Notes: a model not told the origin generated them from the letters alone. A stretch of 64,000 bases of DNA from Pseudomonas putida S13.1.2 (GCF_000498395.2 NZ_CP010979.1:4712001-4776000), one strand, 5' to 3'. Numbered from the stretch's first letter, positions 9,241 to 17,353 are shown. Made by a program: numbers and translations.

Positions 9241-9341
9241 AGGGCCCTATCGCCGGCAAGCCCGCTCCCACAGGTTCATGACAGGCCTGAGGGCAGCAAG
9301 CTTCCTGTAGGAGCTGGCTTGCCGGCGATAGGGCCGGTACA
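9241..9341. repeat. REP pair, gggcc-tatcgccggcaagcc type
   Basis: Inverted copies: ggccctatcgccggcaagcc followed by cgctcccacagg, and cctgtaggagctggcttgcc followed by ggcgatagggcc, separated by about 30 bases. It lies between convergent genes. Confidence 0.9.
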
Positions 9342-9346
9342 GGCAA

Positions 9347-9384
9347 CAAAAAAGGCCGCATCCTTCACAGGGCGCGGCCTTTTC
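9347..9384. terminator. Bidirectional terminator between convergent genes
   Basis: Stem aaaaaaggccgc / gcggccttttc with T runs on both strands, located between the gene ending at 9221 and the permease ending at 9402. Confidence 0.85.
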
Positions 9385-9401
9385 GTTACAGCCAGCGCGG
9401 A

Positions 9402-10787
9402 TCAGTTATCCAGCGCCACCCGCCCGGCAGCTTCACGCTTGCGGTGCACCAGCAGACCAGCCGCCACCACACCAATGCTCAGCAACGCAGTCGCGATGAT
9501 CTCCGCACGGTGATCCTCACGCAGCGCCATGACCACCAGGATGGCAACGATGAAGGCAATGGTCGCCCAGGTCAGGCCCGGGAACAGCCACATCTTGAAG
9601 GTGATCTTCTCGCCACGGGCCTCACGCTGGGCACGCATGCGCAGCTGCGAAATGGCAATCACCAGGTACACCAGCAGCGCAATGGCACCAGAACTGGCCA
9701 GCAGGAACTCGAACACCTGGGCCGGGGCCACGAAGTTGGCGAACACGCAAAGGAATGCCGCGGCAGTGGACAGCAATACCGCCACATGCGGGGTTGCCGC
9801 CTTGGTGGTGCGCTGGGCGATGGCCGGGGCGTCGCCACGCTTGCTCAGCGAGAACAGCATGCGCGAAGAGGTGTACAGCGCCGAGTTCAGGCAGCTGGTC
9901 ACGGCAATCAGCACGACGATGTCGACAATCAGCTTGGCATTCGGCACGCCGATACGGCTCAGCACGGTCTGGTAGGAACCGGTTTCGGCCAGGGCCGGGT
10001 CGTTCCACGGTACCAGGGCCACGACCAGGAAGATCGACACCAGGTAGAACAGGCAGATACGCCAGATGACCGAGTTGGTGGCGCGGCTGATCTGCTTGCC
10101 CGGGTCCTTGGACTCGGCAGCGGCGATGGTGACAATTTCGGTACCCATGAACGAGAACATGGTGGTCAGCATGGCTGCCAGCACTGCGCCCAGTCCGTTA
10201 GGCATGAAGCCTTGGGTGTCGAACAGGTGGCTGGCACCGCTCACCTGGCTGCTCGGCACAAAGCCGAACAAGGCAGCACAGCCCACGGCGATGAAGCCGA
10301 TGATCGCCAGCACCTTGAGCAGGGCGAACCAGAACTCGAACTCACCGTAGTTCTTCACGCTGCACAGGTTGGTCAGGGTAAGCGCCAGGGTAATGATGAG
10401 GGAGAACGCCCACAGGTCAACCGCAGGGAACCAGGCATGCAGAATGGCCGCGGCCGCGTTGGCCTCCAGCGGAATCACCAGCACCCAGAACCACCAGTAC
10501 AGCCAGCCAATGGTAAAACCGGCCCAGCGCCCGATGGCGCGGTCGGCATAGGTCGAGAACGAACCGGTGTCAGGCGAGGCGACCGCCATTTCACCCAACA
10601 TGCGCATCACCAGCACCACCAGCGTACCGGCGGCGGCGTAAGCCAGCAGCACGGCCGGGCCGGCAGCGGCGATGGCGTGGCCGGAGCCTACGAACAGGCC
10701 GGCACCGATGACGCCAGCGATGGACAGCATGGTCACATGCCGTTGTTTGAGCCCCTGAGCGAGGTCATTGGAATTGTTACCGCTCAT
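9402..10787 (-). CDS. gabP: APC-family amino acid permease, GABA permease-like
   Basis: A 461-residue proton-coupled amino acid transporter of the inner membrane (APC superfamily). It has about 12 hydrophobic segments and the family signature at the first helix, SIAGVIGAGLFVGSGHAI (residues about 21-39), then MRMLGEMAVASPDTGSFSTYAD and FSFMGTEIVTIAAAESKDP in the middle. These match the GabP/AAT branch; gamma-aminobutyrate is the best guess, other amino acids are possible. A good ribosome site (aaggtag) precedes the ATG. It is monocistronic, faces away from the ABC importer and shares with it a 640-base regulatory gap. Confidence 0.85.
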   Translation of the reverse strand: MSGNNSNDLAQGLKQRHVTMLSIAGVIGAGLFVGSGHAIAAAGPAVLLAYAAAGTLVVLVMRMLGEMAVASPDTGSFSTYADRAIGRWAGFTIGWLYWWFWVLVIPLEANAAAAILHAWFPAVDLWAFSLIITLALTLTNLCSVKNYGEFEFWFALLKVLAIIGFIAVGCAALFGFVPSSQVSGASHLFDTQGFMPNGLGAVLAAMLTTMFSFMGTEIVTIAAAESKDPGKQISRATNSVIWRICLFYLVSIFLVVALVPWNDPALAETGSYQTVLSRIGVPNAKLIVDIVVLIAVTSCLNSALYTSSRMLFSLSKRGDAPAIAQRTTKAATPHVAVLLSTAAAFLCVFANFVAPAQVFEFLLASSGAIALLVYLVIAISQLRMRAQREARGEKITFKMWLFPGLTWATIAFIVAILVVMALREDHRAEIIATALLSIGVVAAGLLVHRKREAAGRVALDN

Positions 10788-11427
10788 AAAACTACCTTTG
10801 TAAGGAGTGGACCACTCCGACTGCGGGTACGGAGCGCGCCTGGGGTTGACCTGGGCGTCGCTGCAATCGGCGGTTTCCTACTGGCAATAAGTGCGCCATC
10901 TGCTGAATGCATTCGTCAGAAAATTCCGCGGGCCTTTTAGCACGCGGTTTGGAGGGCTTTCGGCCATACCTTGACCGAAAGGGCGCCAAATCATCGGATT
11001 ACTGAAATACCCACTTACAAACGCACCAAAGGTGCTCCTCGGTAACACCTGTGCACCACGGCAATGCCAAAAAGTGCAACCTTCAGGTACAACCTTTTAG
11101 CCTGCCGATGCATTCACAGGTAAACCTGCCCCCAACGAACGCGTTCGACCTAAAGGTCGGGTTTACCCCCCGAATGGGCCAAAACCGCTTCCATGAGCGG
11201 GCTAAAGCTGGCACCATCGCGCCTTTTTTCATCAAGGCTCTGGTGCTGGGCGACACCTTCGCGGACATCTGCGCGACGTTACGCTGTAGCGATGCGACAA
11301 ACTGCCCCACCAGTGCCCACAGTCCCTGGCAACCCTGTTGGCCGCCATAATGCCGCTATGCTAGCTTGGCGCTCGCCAGGAAGGCCGCCAATAGCTGGGA
11401 ACGCACCCGAACACATGAGGACCGCAC
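10788..11427. other. Intergenic region between divergent transporter genes
   Basis: 640 bases without a convincing gene; the short ORFs on both strands lack ribosome sites and family resemblance. It must hold the promoters of gabP (leftward) and the ABC operon (rightward). The notable content is an inverted-repeat cluster at 11119-11167, described separately. A tataatg-like cataatgccgctatgct stretch near 11348-11361 may be the -10 region of the ABC operon. Confidence 0.6.
11119..11167. promoter_or_regulatory. Three-helix inverted-repeat element upstream of the ABC operon
   Basis: Outer arms ggtaaacc (11119-11126) and ggtttacc (11160-11167) are perfectly complementary. Inside are the palindrome cgaacgcgttcg (11136-11147) and the hairpin gacc-taaa-ggtc (11147-11158). 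It could be a structured RNA leader or a multi-site operator. No function is assigned. Confidence 0.45.
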
Positions 11428-12201
11428 ATGGCTCAGGCCACGCCCGCGCTGGAAATCCGCAATCTGCACAAACGCTACGGCGAGCAGGAAATTCTCAAGG
11501 GCATTTCGCTGACCGCACGCGACGGTGACGTGATCTCCATCCTGGGGTCGTCCGGCTCCGGCAAGTCCACCCTGCTGCGTTGCATCAACCTGCTCGAGAA
11601 CCCGCACCAGGGCGAAATCCTGGTGGCCGGCGAAGCCCTCAAGCTCAAGGCTGCCAAAAACGGCGACCTGGTCGCTGCCGACAACCGCCAGATCAACCGC
11701 CTGCGCAGCGAAATCGGCTTTGTCTTCCAGAACTTCAACCTGTGGCCGCACATGTCGATCCTCGACAACATCATCGAGGCGCCACGCCGCGTGCTCGGCC
11801 AAAGCAAGGCCGAGGCCATCGAAGCCGCCGAAGCGCTGCTGAACAAGGTGGGCATCTACGACAAACGCCACAGCTACCCCGCCCAGCTTTCCGGTGGCCA
11901 GCAACAGCGTGCCGCCATTGCCCGTACCCTGGCCATGAAGCCTAAAGTGATCCTGTTCGACGAGCCCACTTCGGCCCTCGACCCGGAAATGGTCCAGGAA
12001 GTGCTAAACGTTATCCGCGCATTGGCCGAAGAAGGCCGTACCATGCTGTTGGTAACGCACGAGATGAGCTTTGCCCGCCATGTGTCCAGTGAAGTCGTCT
12101 TCCTGCACCAAGGCCTGGTCGAAGAGCAGGGATCGCCGCAGCAGGTCTTCGAAAACCCGACCTCGGCGCGTTGCAAGCAATTCATGTCAAGCCACCGCTA
12201 A
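11428..12201 (+). CDS. Polar amino acid ABC transporter, ATP-binding subunit
   Basis: A 257-residue HisP/GlnQ-type ATPase that powers uptake of polar amino acids. Visible motifs are Walker A GSSGSGKST (residues 40-48), the Q-loop FVFQNFNLW (about 99-107), ABC signature LSGGQ (154-158), Walker B VILFDEP (174-180) and the H-loop VTHEM. The length is that of HisP. It is the first gene of a four-gene operon: ATPase, binding protein and two permeases. The ATG at 11428 follows gaggacc. Based on the binding protein, arginine/ornithine/lysine/histidine are the likely substrates. Confidence 0.93.
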   Translation: MAQATPALEIRNLHKRYGEQEILKGISLTARDGDVISILGSSGSGKSTLLRCINLLENPHQGEILVAGEALKLKAAKNGDLVAADNRQINRLRSEIGFVFQNFNLWPHMSILDNIIEAPRRVLGQSKAEAIEAAEALLNKVGIYDKRHSYPAQLSGGQQQRAAIARTLAMKPKVILFDEPTSALDPEMVQEVLNVIRALAEEGRTMLLVTHEMSFARHVSSEVVFLHQGLVEEQGSPQQVFENPTSARCKQFMSSHR

Positions 12202-12212
12202 CGGAGCAATAC

Positions 12213-12965
12213 ATGCACACATACAAGAAGTTTCTCCTGGCAGCTGCTGCCACGCTGGTGATGTCGGCAAACGCCATGGCCGCAGAAAAACTGCGCATGG
12301 GCATCGAAGCCGCCTACCCACCGTTCAACAACAAGGATGCCAGCGGTAACGTGGTTGGTTTCGACAAAGACATCGGCGACGCCCTGTGCGCCAAGATGAA
12401 AGTCGAATGCTCGGTCGTCACCTCCGACTGGGACGGCATCATCCCTGCCCTGAACGCCAAGAAGTTCGACTTCCTGGTGTCGTCGCTGTCGATCACCGAC
12501 GAGCGCAAGCAGGCGGTGGAATTCACCGAGCCGTACTACTCCAACAAGCTGCAGTTCATTGCCCCGAAAAACGTCGACTTCAAGACTGACGCAGCGTCGC
12601 TGAAGGGCAAGGCAATCGGCACCCAGCGTGCAACCTTGGCCGGCACCTACCTTGAAGACAACTTCAAGGGCGTCGACGTCAAGCTGTACGACACCCAGGA
12701 AAACGCCTACCTGGACCTGGTGTCCGGCCGCATCGACGGCATCCTGGCCGACAAGTATGTGCAATACGAGTGGCTGAAGAGCAAAGACGGCTCCAACTTC
12801 GAGTTCAAGGGCGAGCCGGTGATGGACAGCGACAAGATCGGCATTGCCGTGCGCAAAGGTGACACCAAGCTGCGCGACGAGCTGAACAAAGCCCTGGCCG
12901 AAATCAAGGCCGACGGCACGTACAAGAAAATCAACGACAAGTACTTCCCGTTCAGCATCGAATGA
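12213..12965 (+). CDS. Amino acid ABC transporter, periplasmic binding protein (LAO/HisJ-like)
   Basis: A 250-residue periplasmic solute-binding protein of family 3. Residues 1-23 are a signal peptide (MHTYKKFLLAAAATLVMSANAMA, in two pieces about a hydrophobic core) cleaved before AEKLRMG. The mature protein shows the family motifs GIEAAYPPFN, GFDKDIGDALC, DWDGIIPAL and SLSITDERK, and ends typically in KKINDKYFPFSIE. These resemble the lysine-arginine-ornithine/histidine binding proteins. The start at 12213 is chosen over an upstream in-frame Met because of the signal peptide and the acggagc ribosome site 12 bases after the ATPase stop. Confidence 0.93.
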   Translation: MHTYKKFLLAAAATLVMSANAMAAEKLRMGIEAAYPPFNNKDASGNVVGFDKDIGDALCAKMKVECSVVTSDWDGIIPALNAKKFDFLVSSLSITDERKQAVEFTEPYYSNKLQFIAPKNVDFKTDAASLKGKAIGTQRATLAGTYLEDNFKGVDVKLYDTQENAYLDLVSGRIDGILADKYVQYEWLKSKDGSNFEFKGEPVMDSDKIGIAVRKGDTKLRDELNKALAEIKADGTYKKINDKYFPFSIE

Positions 12966-13019
12966 CCCGCCCTGACCGGCGCGCCCACGTGGCGCGCCAG
13001 TCCCTAAAATGACCTGCCC

Positions 13020-13712
13020 ATGAATATCGACCTGCACGGATTCGGTCCGGCCATGATGGCCGGCACCCTGATGACCGTAAAACTGGCGCTTTGCGCCTTG
13101 CTGCTGGGGCTGGTGCTGGGCCTGCTCGGCGCCCTGGCCAAAACCTCCCCGCTCAAGCCGCTGCAATGGCTTGGCGGCTTCTACTCCACCCTGGTTCGCG
13201 GCGTGCCCGAACTGCTGTGGGTGCTGCTTATCTATTTCGGCACCGTCGGGCTGATGAACAGCCTCGGCGAAGCCCTGAACATGCCGGGCCTGGAGCTTAG
13301 CGCCTTCGCGGCGGGTGTAATCGCCCTGGGCCTGTGCTTTGGCGCCTACGCCACCGAAGTGTTCCGTGGTGCCATCCTGGCGATCCCCAAGGGCCACCGT
13401 GAAGCTGGCCTGGCGCTGGGCCTGTCCAAGGGCCGCATCCTCTCGCGGATCATCCTGCCGCAGATGTGGCGTATCGCCCTGCCCGGCCTTGGCAACCTGT
13501 TCATGATCCTGATGAAGGACACCGCGCTGGTGTCGGTGATCGGCCTGGAAGAAATCATGCGTCACTCGCAAATCGGCGTGACCGTGACCAAGGAGCCGTT
13601 CACCTTCTACATGGTCGCGGCCTGCATCTACCTGGGCCTGACCGTCATTGCCATGACCGGCATGTACTTCATGGAAAAACGCGCCGCTCGCGGCTTTGCG
13701 AGGGCTGAATAA
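13020..13712 (+). CDS. Amino acid ABC transporter permease (HisQ-like)
   Basis: A 230-residue inner membrane permease with about five transmembrane helices. It carries the EAA loop of importers, EAGLALGLSKGRILSRIILPQ (residues about 124-144, in part), which docks with the ATPase, and the GVPELLWVLLIYFGT region of HisQ/ArtQ proteins. It follows the binding protein by 54 bases and its stop overlaps the next permease start by one base (taatg), so the two permeases are coupled and probably form a heterodimer. Confidence 0.93.
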   Translation: MNIDLHGFGPAMMAGTLMTVKLALCALLLGLVLGLLGALAKTSPLKPLQWLGGFYSTLVRGVPELLWVLLIYFGTVGLMNSLGEALNMPGLELSAFAAGVIALGLCFGAYATEVFRGAILAIPKGHREAGLALGLSKGRILSRIILPQMWRIALPGLGNLFMILMKDTALVSVIGLEEIMRHSQIGVTVTKEPFTFYMVAACIYLGLTVIAMTGMYFMEKRAARGFARAE

Positions 13713-14401
13713 TGAATTGGGAAGTCATCTTCAAATGGCTGCCACGCCTGGCCGAGGGTGCGGTCCTGACCCTGGAGCTGGTAGCCATTGCGGTGGTTGC
13801 CGGTTTGATCCTGGCCATCCCGCTGGGCATCGCCCGCTCCTCGCGCCGCTGGTACGTGCGCGCCGTGCCGTTCAGCTACATCTTCTTCTTCCGCGGCACG
13901 CCGCTGCTGGTGCAGCTGTTTCTGGTCTACTACGGCCTGGCGCAGTTCGATGCGGTGCGTTCCAGCTCGCTGTGGCCGTACCTGCGCGATCCGTTCTGGT
14001 GCACGGTGCTGACCATGACCCTGCACACCGCCGCGTACATTGCCGAGATCCTGCGCGGCGCACTGCAGTCGATCCCCAAAGGTGAGATCGAAGCGGCGCG
14101 AGCGCTGGGCATGTCGCGGGGCAAGGCGCTGTTCTACATCATGCTGCCCCGTGCTGCGCGTATCGGCCTGCCGGCGTACAGCAACGAAGTGATCCTGATG
14201 CTAAAGGCCAGTGCCCTGGCCAGTACCGTGACCCTGCTGGAACTGACCGGCATGGCCCGTACCATCATTGCCCGTACCTACCTGCCGGTGGAAATCTTCT
14301 TTGCCGCGGGCGTGTTCTACCTGGTGATCTCGTTCCTGCTGGTGCAGGGCTTCAAGCTGCTGGAGCGCTGGCTGCGTGTAGATGCCTGCCAGGGTCGTTG
14401 A
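13712..14401 (+). CDS. Amino acid ABC transporter permease (HisM-like)
   Basis: A 229-residue inner membrane permease, partner of the gene before it. It has about five hydrophobic helices, the FFRGTPLLVQLFLVYYG motif of HisM/GlnP proteins (residues about 57-73) and the EAA loop EIEAARALGMSRGKALFYI (about 127-145). The start codon shares its A with the preceding stop codon. It ends the operon; a REP pair follows within 10 bases, which may stabilise the mRNA end, and I see no clear T-run terminator. Confidence 0.93.
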   Translation: MNWEVIFKWLPRLAEGAVLTLELVAIAVVAGLILAIPLGIARSSRRWYVRAVPFSYIFFFRGTPLLVQLFLVYYGLAQFDAVRSSSLWPYLRDPFWCTVLTMTLHTAAYIAEILRGALQSIPKGEIEAARALGMSRGKALFYIMLPRAARIGLPAYSNEVILMLKASALASTVTLLELTGMARTIIARTYLPVEIFFAAGVFYLVISFLLVQGFKLLERWLRVDACQGR

Positions 14402-14410
14402 GACCTTACT

Positions 14411-14504
14411 GGCCATTTCGCGGGTAAACCCGCTCCCACAGGTACATCACAGGCCTTGAAACCTGTGCTAATCCTGTGGGAGCGGGTTCACCCGCGAAGA
14501 GGCC
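14411..14504. repeat. REP pair
   Basis: Inverted copies ggccatttcgcgggtaaacc/cgctcccacagg and cctgtgggagcgggttcacc/cgcgaagaggcc, between the ABC operon and the methyltransferase gene. Confidence 0.9.
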
Positions 14505-14528
14505 CTCAAACCCAACACACATTTACCC

Positions 14529-15734
14529 ATGCCCAGCCACCTCCACAGCCACCACCTAAGCACCCGCTTCAAGGCCCTCGACCAGTTCCTGATCGAGCAC
14601 CAACAGCTGTGGAAACCGCGCCCCTTCACCACCCTGCAACTGGCCTGGGAAACCACCCACCCCGAACTCGCCACCCACCTGCGCCAATGCTCCCTGGCAG
14701 ACGCCGAAGCCGACAGCCCCACTGACCGCTTGCCCGCGCCCTTCCCGCAACTGGCCGAACAAGCCCAACAGCTCGCCGCCCTCGGCAGCCTCCCGCAAAC
14801 CGACCTGCCACCCGCCGCCCACCGCCTGGACGTCGCCGTCCCCGGCCGCAAATGGCAACAGATCGAAGCCTTCGCCAGCCACCTGACCTTCCGCGAGCCG
14901 CCCCGCCACTGGCTGGACTGGTGCTCCGGCAAAGGCCACCTCGGCCGTCGCCTGCTGCAACCCGGCCAGCAGCTGACCTGCCTGGAATACGACACCGAAC
15001 TGGTCGCCGCCGGCCAGGCCCTTAGCGCACACCACCACTTGCCCGCCCAGCATGTGCATCAGGATGTGATGGCCAGCGACAGCGCCCGTCACCTGGCTGG
15101 CGACAAAAGCGTGGTGGCCCTGCACGCCTGTGGCGACCTGCATGTACGCCTGATGCAGCTGGCCAGCCAACAAGGTTGCCGGCAATTGGCCGTGGCCCCC
15201 TGCTGCTACAACCGCATCGCGGCGCCGCAGTACCAGGCGTTATCCACAGCCGCGCAGGCGTCCGCCCTGCAGCTGTCGCTGGACGACCTGGGCCTGCCCC
15301 TGAGCGAAACCGTTACCGCCGGCGCCCGCGTGCGGCGCCAGCGCGACACCTCGATGGCCCGGCGCTTGGGCTTCGACCAGCTGCAACGCCAGCAGCGCCA
15401 AAGCAGCGAATACCTGCCAACGCCATCGCTGCCGGTAGCCTGGCTGGAAAAGCCCTTCGAGCAGTACTGCCGCGACCTGGCCGACCTCAAACAACTGCCC
15501 CTGAACGGCAACCCGGACTGGGCCACCCTGGAAGCAGCCGGCTGGCAGCGCCTGGCCGAGGTGCGCAACCTGGAGCGCGTACGCAACCTGTTCCGCCGCC
15601 CGCTGGAGTTGTGGCTGGTACTCGATCGCGCCCTGTTCCTCGAAGAACAAGGCTACGCCGTTCGCCTGGGCCTGTTCTGCGACTATCCACTGACCCCACG
15701 CAACCTGCTTATCCTCGCGGAACGCGACCGTTAG
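14529..15734 (+). CDS. SAM-dependent methyltransferase domain protein
   Basis: A 401-residue protein with a central Rossmann methyltransferase fold. Motif I is DWCSGKGHLGRRLL (residues about 130-143), the acidic residue that would bind the SAM ribose is in LTCLEYD, and a VALHACGDL motif follows near residue 197. The AVAPCCYNRI stretch is reminiscent of a catalytic or metal-binding loop in the Methyltransf_32 group, which acts on RNA or small molecules; I cannot name the substrate. The N-terminal 120 residues are rich in His, Gln and Leu and helical. The gene is monocistronic between REP elements. Confidence 0.78.
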   Translation: MPSHLHSHHLSTRFKALDQFLIEHQQLWKPRPFTTLQLAWETTHPELATHLRQCSLADAEADSPTDRLPAPFPQLAEQAQQLAALGSLPQTDLPPAAHRLDVAVPGRKWQQIEAFASHLTFREPPRHWLDWCSGKGHLGRRLLQPGQQLTCLEYDTELVAAGQALSAHHHLPAQHVHQDVMASDSARHLAGDKSVVALHACGDLHVRLMQLASQQGCRQLAVAPCCYNRIAAPQYQALSTAAQASALQLSLDDLGLPLSETVTAGARVRRQRDTSMARRLGFDQLQRQQRQSSEYLPTPSLPVAWLEKPFEQYCRDLADLKQLPLNGNPDWATLEAAGWQRLAEVRNLERVRNLFRRPLELWLVLDRALFLEEQGYAVRLGLFCDYPLTPRNLLILAERDR

Positions 15735-16098
15735 CCGCAGCACAACCTGTGGATAAGTCTGTGAACAAGCTTTTGATTACCTGTTGGATCCAAGCGCTAT
15801 TTCAAGCGTTTGGCTTATTCCGGGTTGCAGCTCAAGGCCAGTAAAAACAGGCATTTGCGCAAAGACCAGCGGCGCAGCGATCCGGCATGCCTTTCGCGCA
15901 AGTCCCAAATGCCACTTGTGCATAAACATTTCTTGTGGTTAACACAACCACTGTTCGCGCGGTCTTTGTAGGAGCGGCCTTGTGTCGCGAAAGGGCCGCA
16001 AAGCGGCCCCCGTTTTAGGTGCAATCTCAGAAATCGCCGGGGCTGCTTTGCAGCCCATTCGCGACACAAGGCCGCTCCTACAGTGACCGCGTCAACGC
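15735..16098. other. Intergenic region with DnaA-box-like 9-mer and a REP pair
   Basis: 364 bases without a supported gene. A perfect tgtggataa 9-mer (DnaA-box sequence) lies at 15748-15756, and a large REP pair occupies 15967-16082. A second copy of the same 9-mer, on the other strand, lies inside the upstream gene at 15240-15248. I see nothing else. Confidence 0.6.
15967..16082. repeat. REP pair, ggagcggccttgtgtcgcga type
   Basis: Inverted copies of tgtaggagcggccttgtgtc with a gggccgcaaagcggccccc inner hairpin on the left, and ggggctgctttgcagccc then cgcgacacaaggccgctcct on the right. Confidence 0.9.
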
Positions 16099-16368
16099 TT
16101 AATGCGCCTTGCCTTTGGCAATCTCGATATCGTTCATCAACGCCTTGGCCATGTCGCACAGGTAATCGGCTGCACCCAGGAATTTATGATCGTCTTCCAT
16201 ATCCCCCTCGCGTACCAGGTGCTTGATATAGCCCATCAGGATCGAGACATGCTCATAGGCAGCATCGACCGGGACGCCGGGCTCTACGCGTAGCAGATTG
16301 AGGGATGGGTTACCGGCTGCGAGGAAGGTTTCCACGCCTGCGGTGGTGATTGGCTCATCTTGTTTCAT
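16099..16368 (-). CDS. DUF3077 family protein
   Basis: An 89-residue soluble protein of the DUF3077 group, known to me only from Pseudomonas and relatives, with no assigned function. It starts MKQDEPITTAGVETFLAAG and contains LFRV-like NLLRVEPGVPVDAAYEHVSILMGYI and a helical C-terminus ending AKGKAH; the CDMAKALMND segment is typical. The gene is preceded on its own strand by an elaborate 170-base structured element reaching to the ribosome site (gaggattt), so expression may be controlled at the RNA level. Confidence 0.88.
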   Translation of the reverse strand: MKQDEPITTAGVETFLAAGNPSLNLLRVEPGVPVDAAYEHVSILMGYIKHLVREGDMEDDHKFLGAADYLCDMAKALMNDIEIAKGKAH

Positions 16369-16371
16369 GGC

Positions 16372-16542
16372 AAATCCTCATTCACGAAAGGAGGCTGCCA
16401 GAAATCTTTCTCACGGATTTGGGGCGGCAGCCGTACGCGGGGTGAGAAACCGAGTGAATAAGGAAGCCCGGCCAGACCGAGGTCTGCCCACGTACGGCCA
16501 CCATGACAGGTAGCGCTTATTCAAAGTCGGGCTCTCACACCC
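16372..16542 (-). promoter_or_regulatory. Structured 5' element upstream of the DUF3077 gene, with competing helices and possible pseudoknot
   Basis: Directly visible complementary pairs: 16439-16447 with 16533-16542 (9 pairs, one bulge), enclosing 16455-16462 with 16516-16523 (tgaataag/cttattca), enclosing the hairpin cagacc/ggtctg at 16473-16486. Outside this nest, gccgtacg (16430-16437) matches cgtacggc (16491-16498), which would form a pseudoknot. It competes with ggctgcc (16393-16399) pairing to ggcagcc (16426-16432). Finally aaatcc at 16372-16377, part of the ribosome site on the gene strand, matches ggattt at 16415-16420. Function unknown; a cis-regulatory RNA is inferred. Confidence 0.5.
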
Positions 16543-16702
16543 GGTCGCCTGAACGACCCGAAAACGGTATCTGTGAGCCACTTCCCCGACAACAGCGATA
16601 CTTCGGCGGCGCGCGTAGGATACTTCCGAAGCATCCAAACCCAGAAGCTTTTGGCCCCATGGTTCAGAATTTCCTTACGCAAATTGCCGCACTCACACGA
16701 TC

Positions 16703-16734
16703 CCTGTGGGAGCGGGTTCACCCGCGAAGAGGCC
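16703..16734. repeat. Single REP element
   Basis: One copy, cctgtgggagcgggttcacc followed by cgcgaagaggcc, in the 518-base gap between the DUF3077 gene and the small lipoprotein gene. The rest of that gap (16543-16702 and 16735-16886) holds no gene I can support. Confidence 0.85.
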
Positions 16735-16886
16735 CTATCCGGCAACACAAGGCTAATGCCCCACCGCCGTAACGGTGTATCATCCGCCCCCAAATCATCA
16801 AAAAGTGACGTCGCGCGCTGCCCGCCAGCCCTGCGGCCTTCTGGCGTTGCGCCAGAACCGACAACGGACCAACGGACCCGACCATC

Positions 16887-17135
16887 GTGACCCGAGCCAA
16901 ACCCCTTGCCCTGTTGACCCTCGCCCTCGCCCTGACCGGCTGCGCCAGCGGCACCTCGCCCCACCCCAACAGCAACCTGGGCTGGAACCACCCCGGCATG
17001 CAACTGGGCGGCGACAACGGCCTGCCCCTGCGCACCGAAAGCCCCTGCCGCAAGCGCGGTTGCGACAACCACAAGCTGTTCTTCAACCCGGGCAAAAGCG
17101 AGCCAAACGTCAACACCATCCACCGCGGCTGGTAG
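16887..17135 (+). CDS. Small lipoprotein
   Basis: An 82-residue predicted lipoprotein starting at a GTG codon. The signal peptide MTRAKPLALLTLALALTGC ends in lipobox LTGC with Cys19. The mature part is short, Gly/Asn/Pro-rich, and contains two cysteines in ESPCRKRGCDNHK. I know similar small Pseudomonas lipoproteins but no function. The GTG start is the only one that gives an intact signal peptide; the ribosome site is weak. Confidence 0.72.
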   Translation: MTRAKPLALLTLALALTGCASGTSPHPNSNLGWNHPGMQLGGDNGLPLRTESPCRKRGCDNHKLFFNPGKSEPNVNTIHRGW

Positions 17136-17194
17136 GAAAATTCTCCTTTTAGGCCGGTGACTTAGGTCTTTTTCGAACATTCGCAAGGAAGTGG

Positions 17195-17222
17195 TTTACA
17201 GGCGCCAAACGATCGTTATAAT
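17195..17222 (+). promoter_or_regulatory. Sigma-70 promoter for tRNA-Thr
   Basis: tttaca -35 (17195-17200) and perfect tataat -10 (17217-17222) with 16-base spacing, 11 bases upstream of the mature tRNA start. Confidence 0.8.
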
Positions 17223-17233
17223 GACGCCCCATT

Positions 17234-17309
<76 letters not shown>

Positions 17310-17320
17310 TACGCAGTATC

Positions 17321-17353
17321 AAAAAAGGCTCACCGCTAGGTGGGCCTTTTTTG
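17321..17353 (+). terminator. Terminator after tRNA-Thr
   Basis: Stem aaaaaaggctcacc / ggtgggcctttttt with a short loop, 11 bases past the tRNA. Confidence 0.88.

Noticed and set aside
9444..10940. Long plus-strand ORF of about 498 codons
   Set aside because: Shadow of the gabP-like gene; its composition is His/Gln/Gly-rich antisense and it lacks a ribosome site.
12198..13571. Long minus-strand ORF of about 457 codons
   Set aside because: Antisense to the binding protein and permease genes; no family resemblance.
15735..15840. Replication origin
   Set aside because: Only one DnaA-box 9-mer is present here, without AT-rich unwinding repeats or dnaA/dnaN genes.
16411..16638. A 75-codon ORF (minus) over the structured DUF3077 upstream element
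   Set aside because: It has no ribosome site and its composition (WWPYVGRPRSGRASL) looks like a translated structured repeat; I prefer the RNA interpretation but cannot exclude a peptide.
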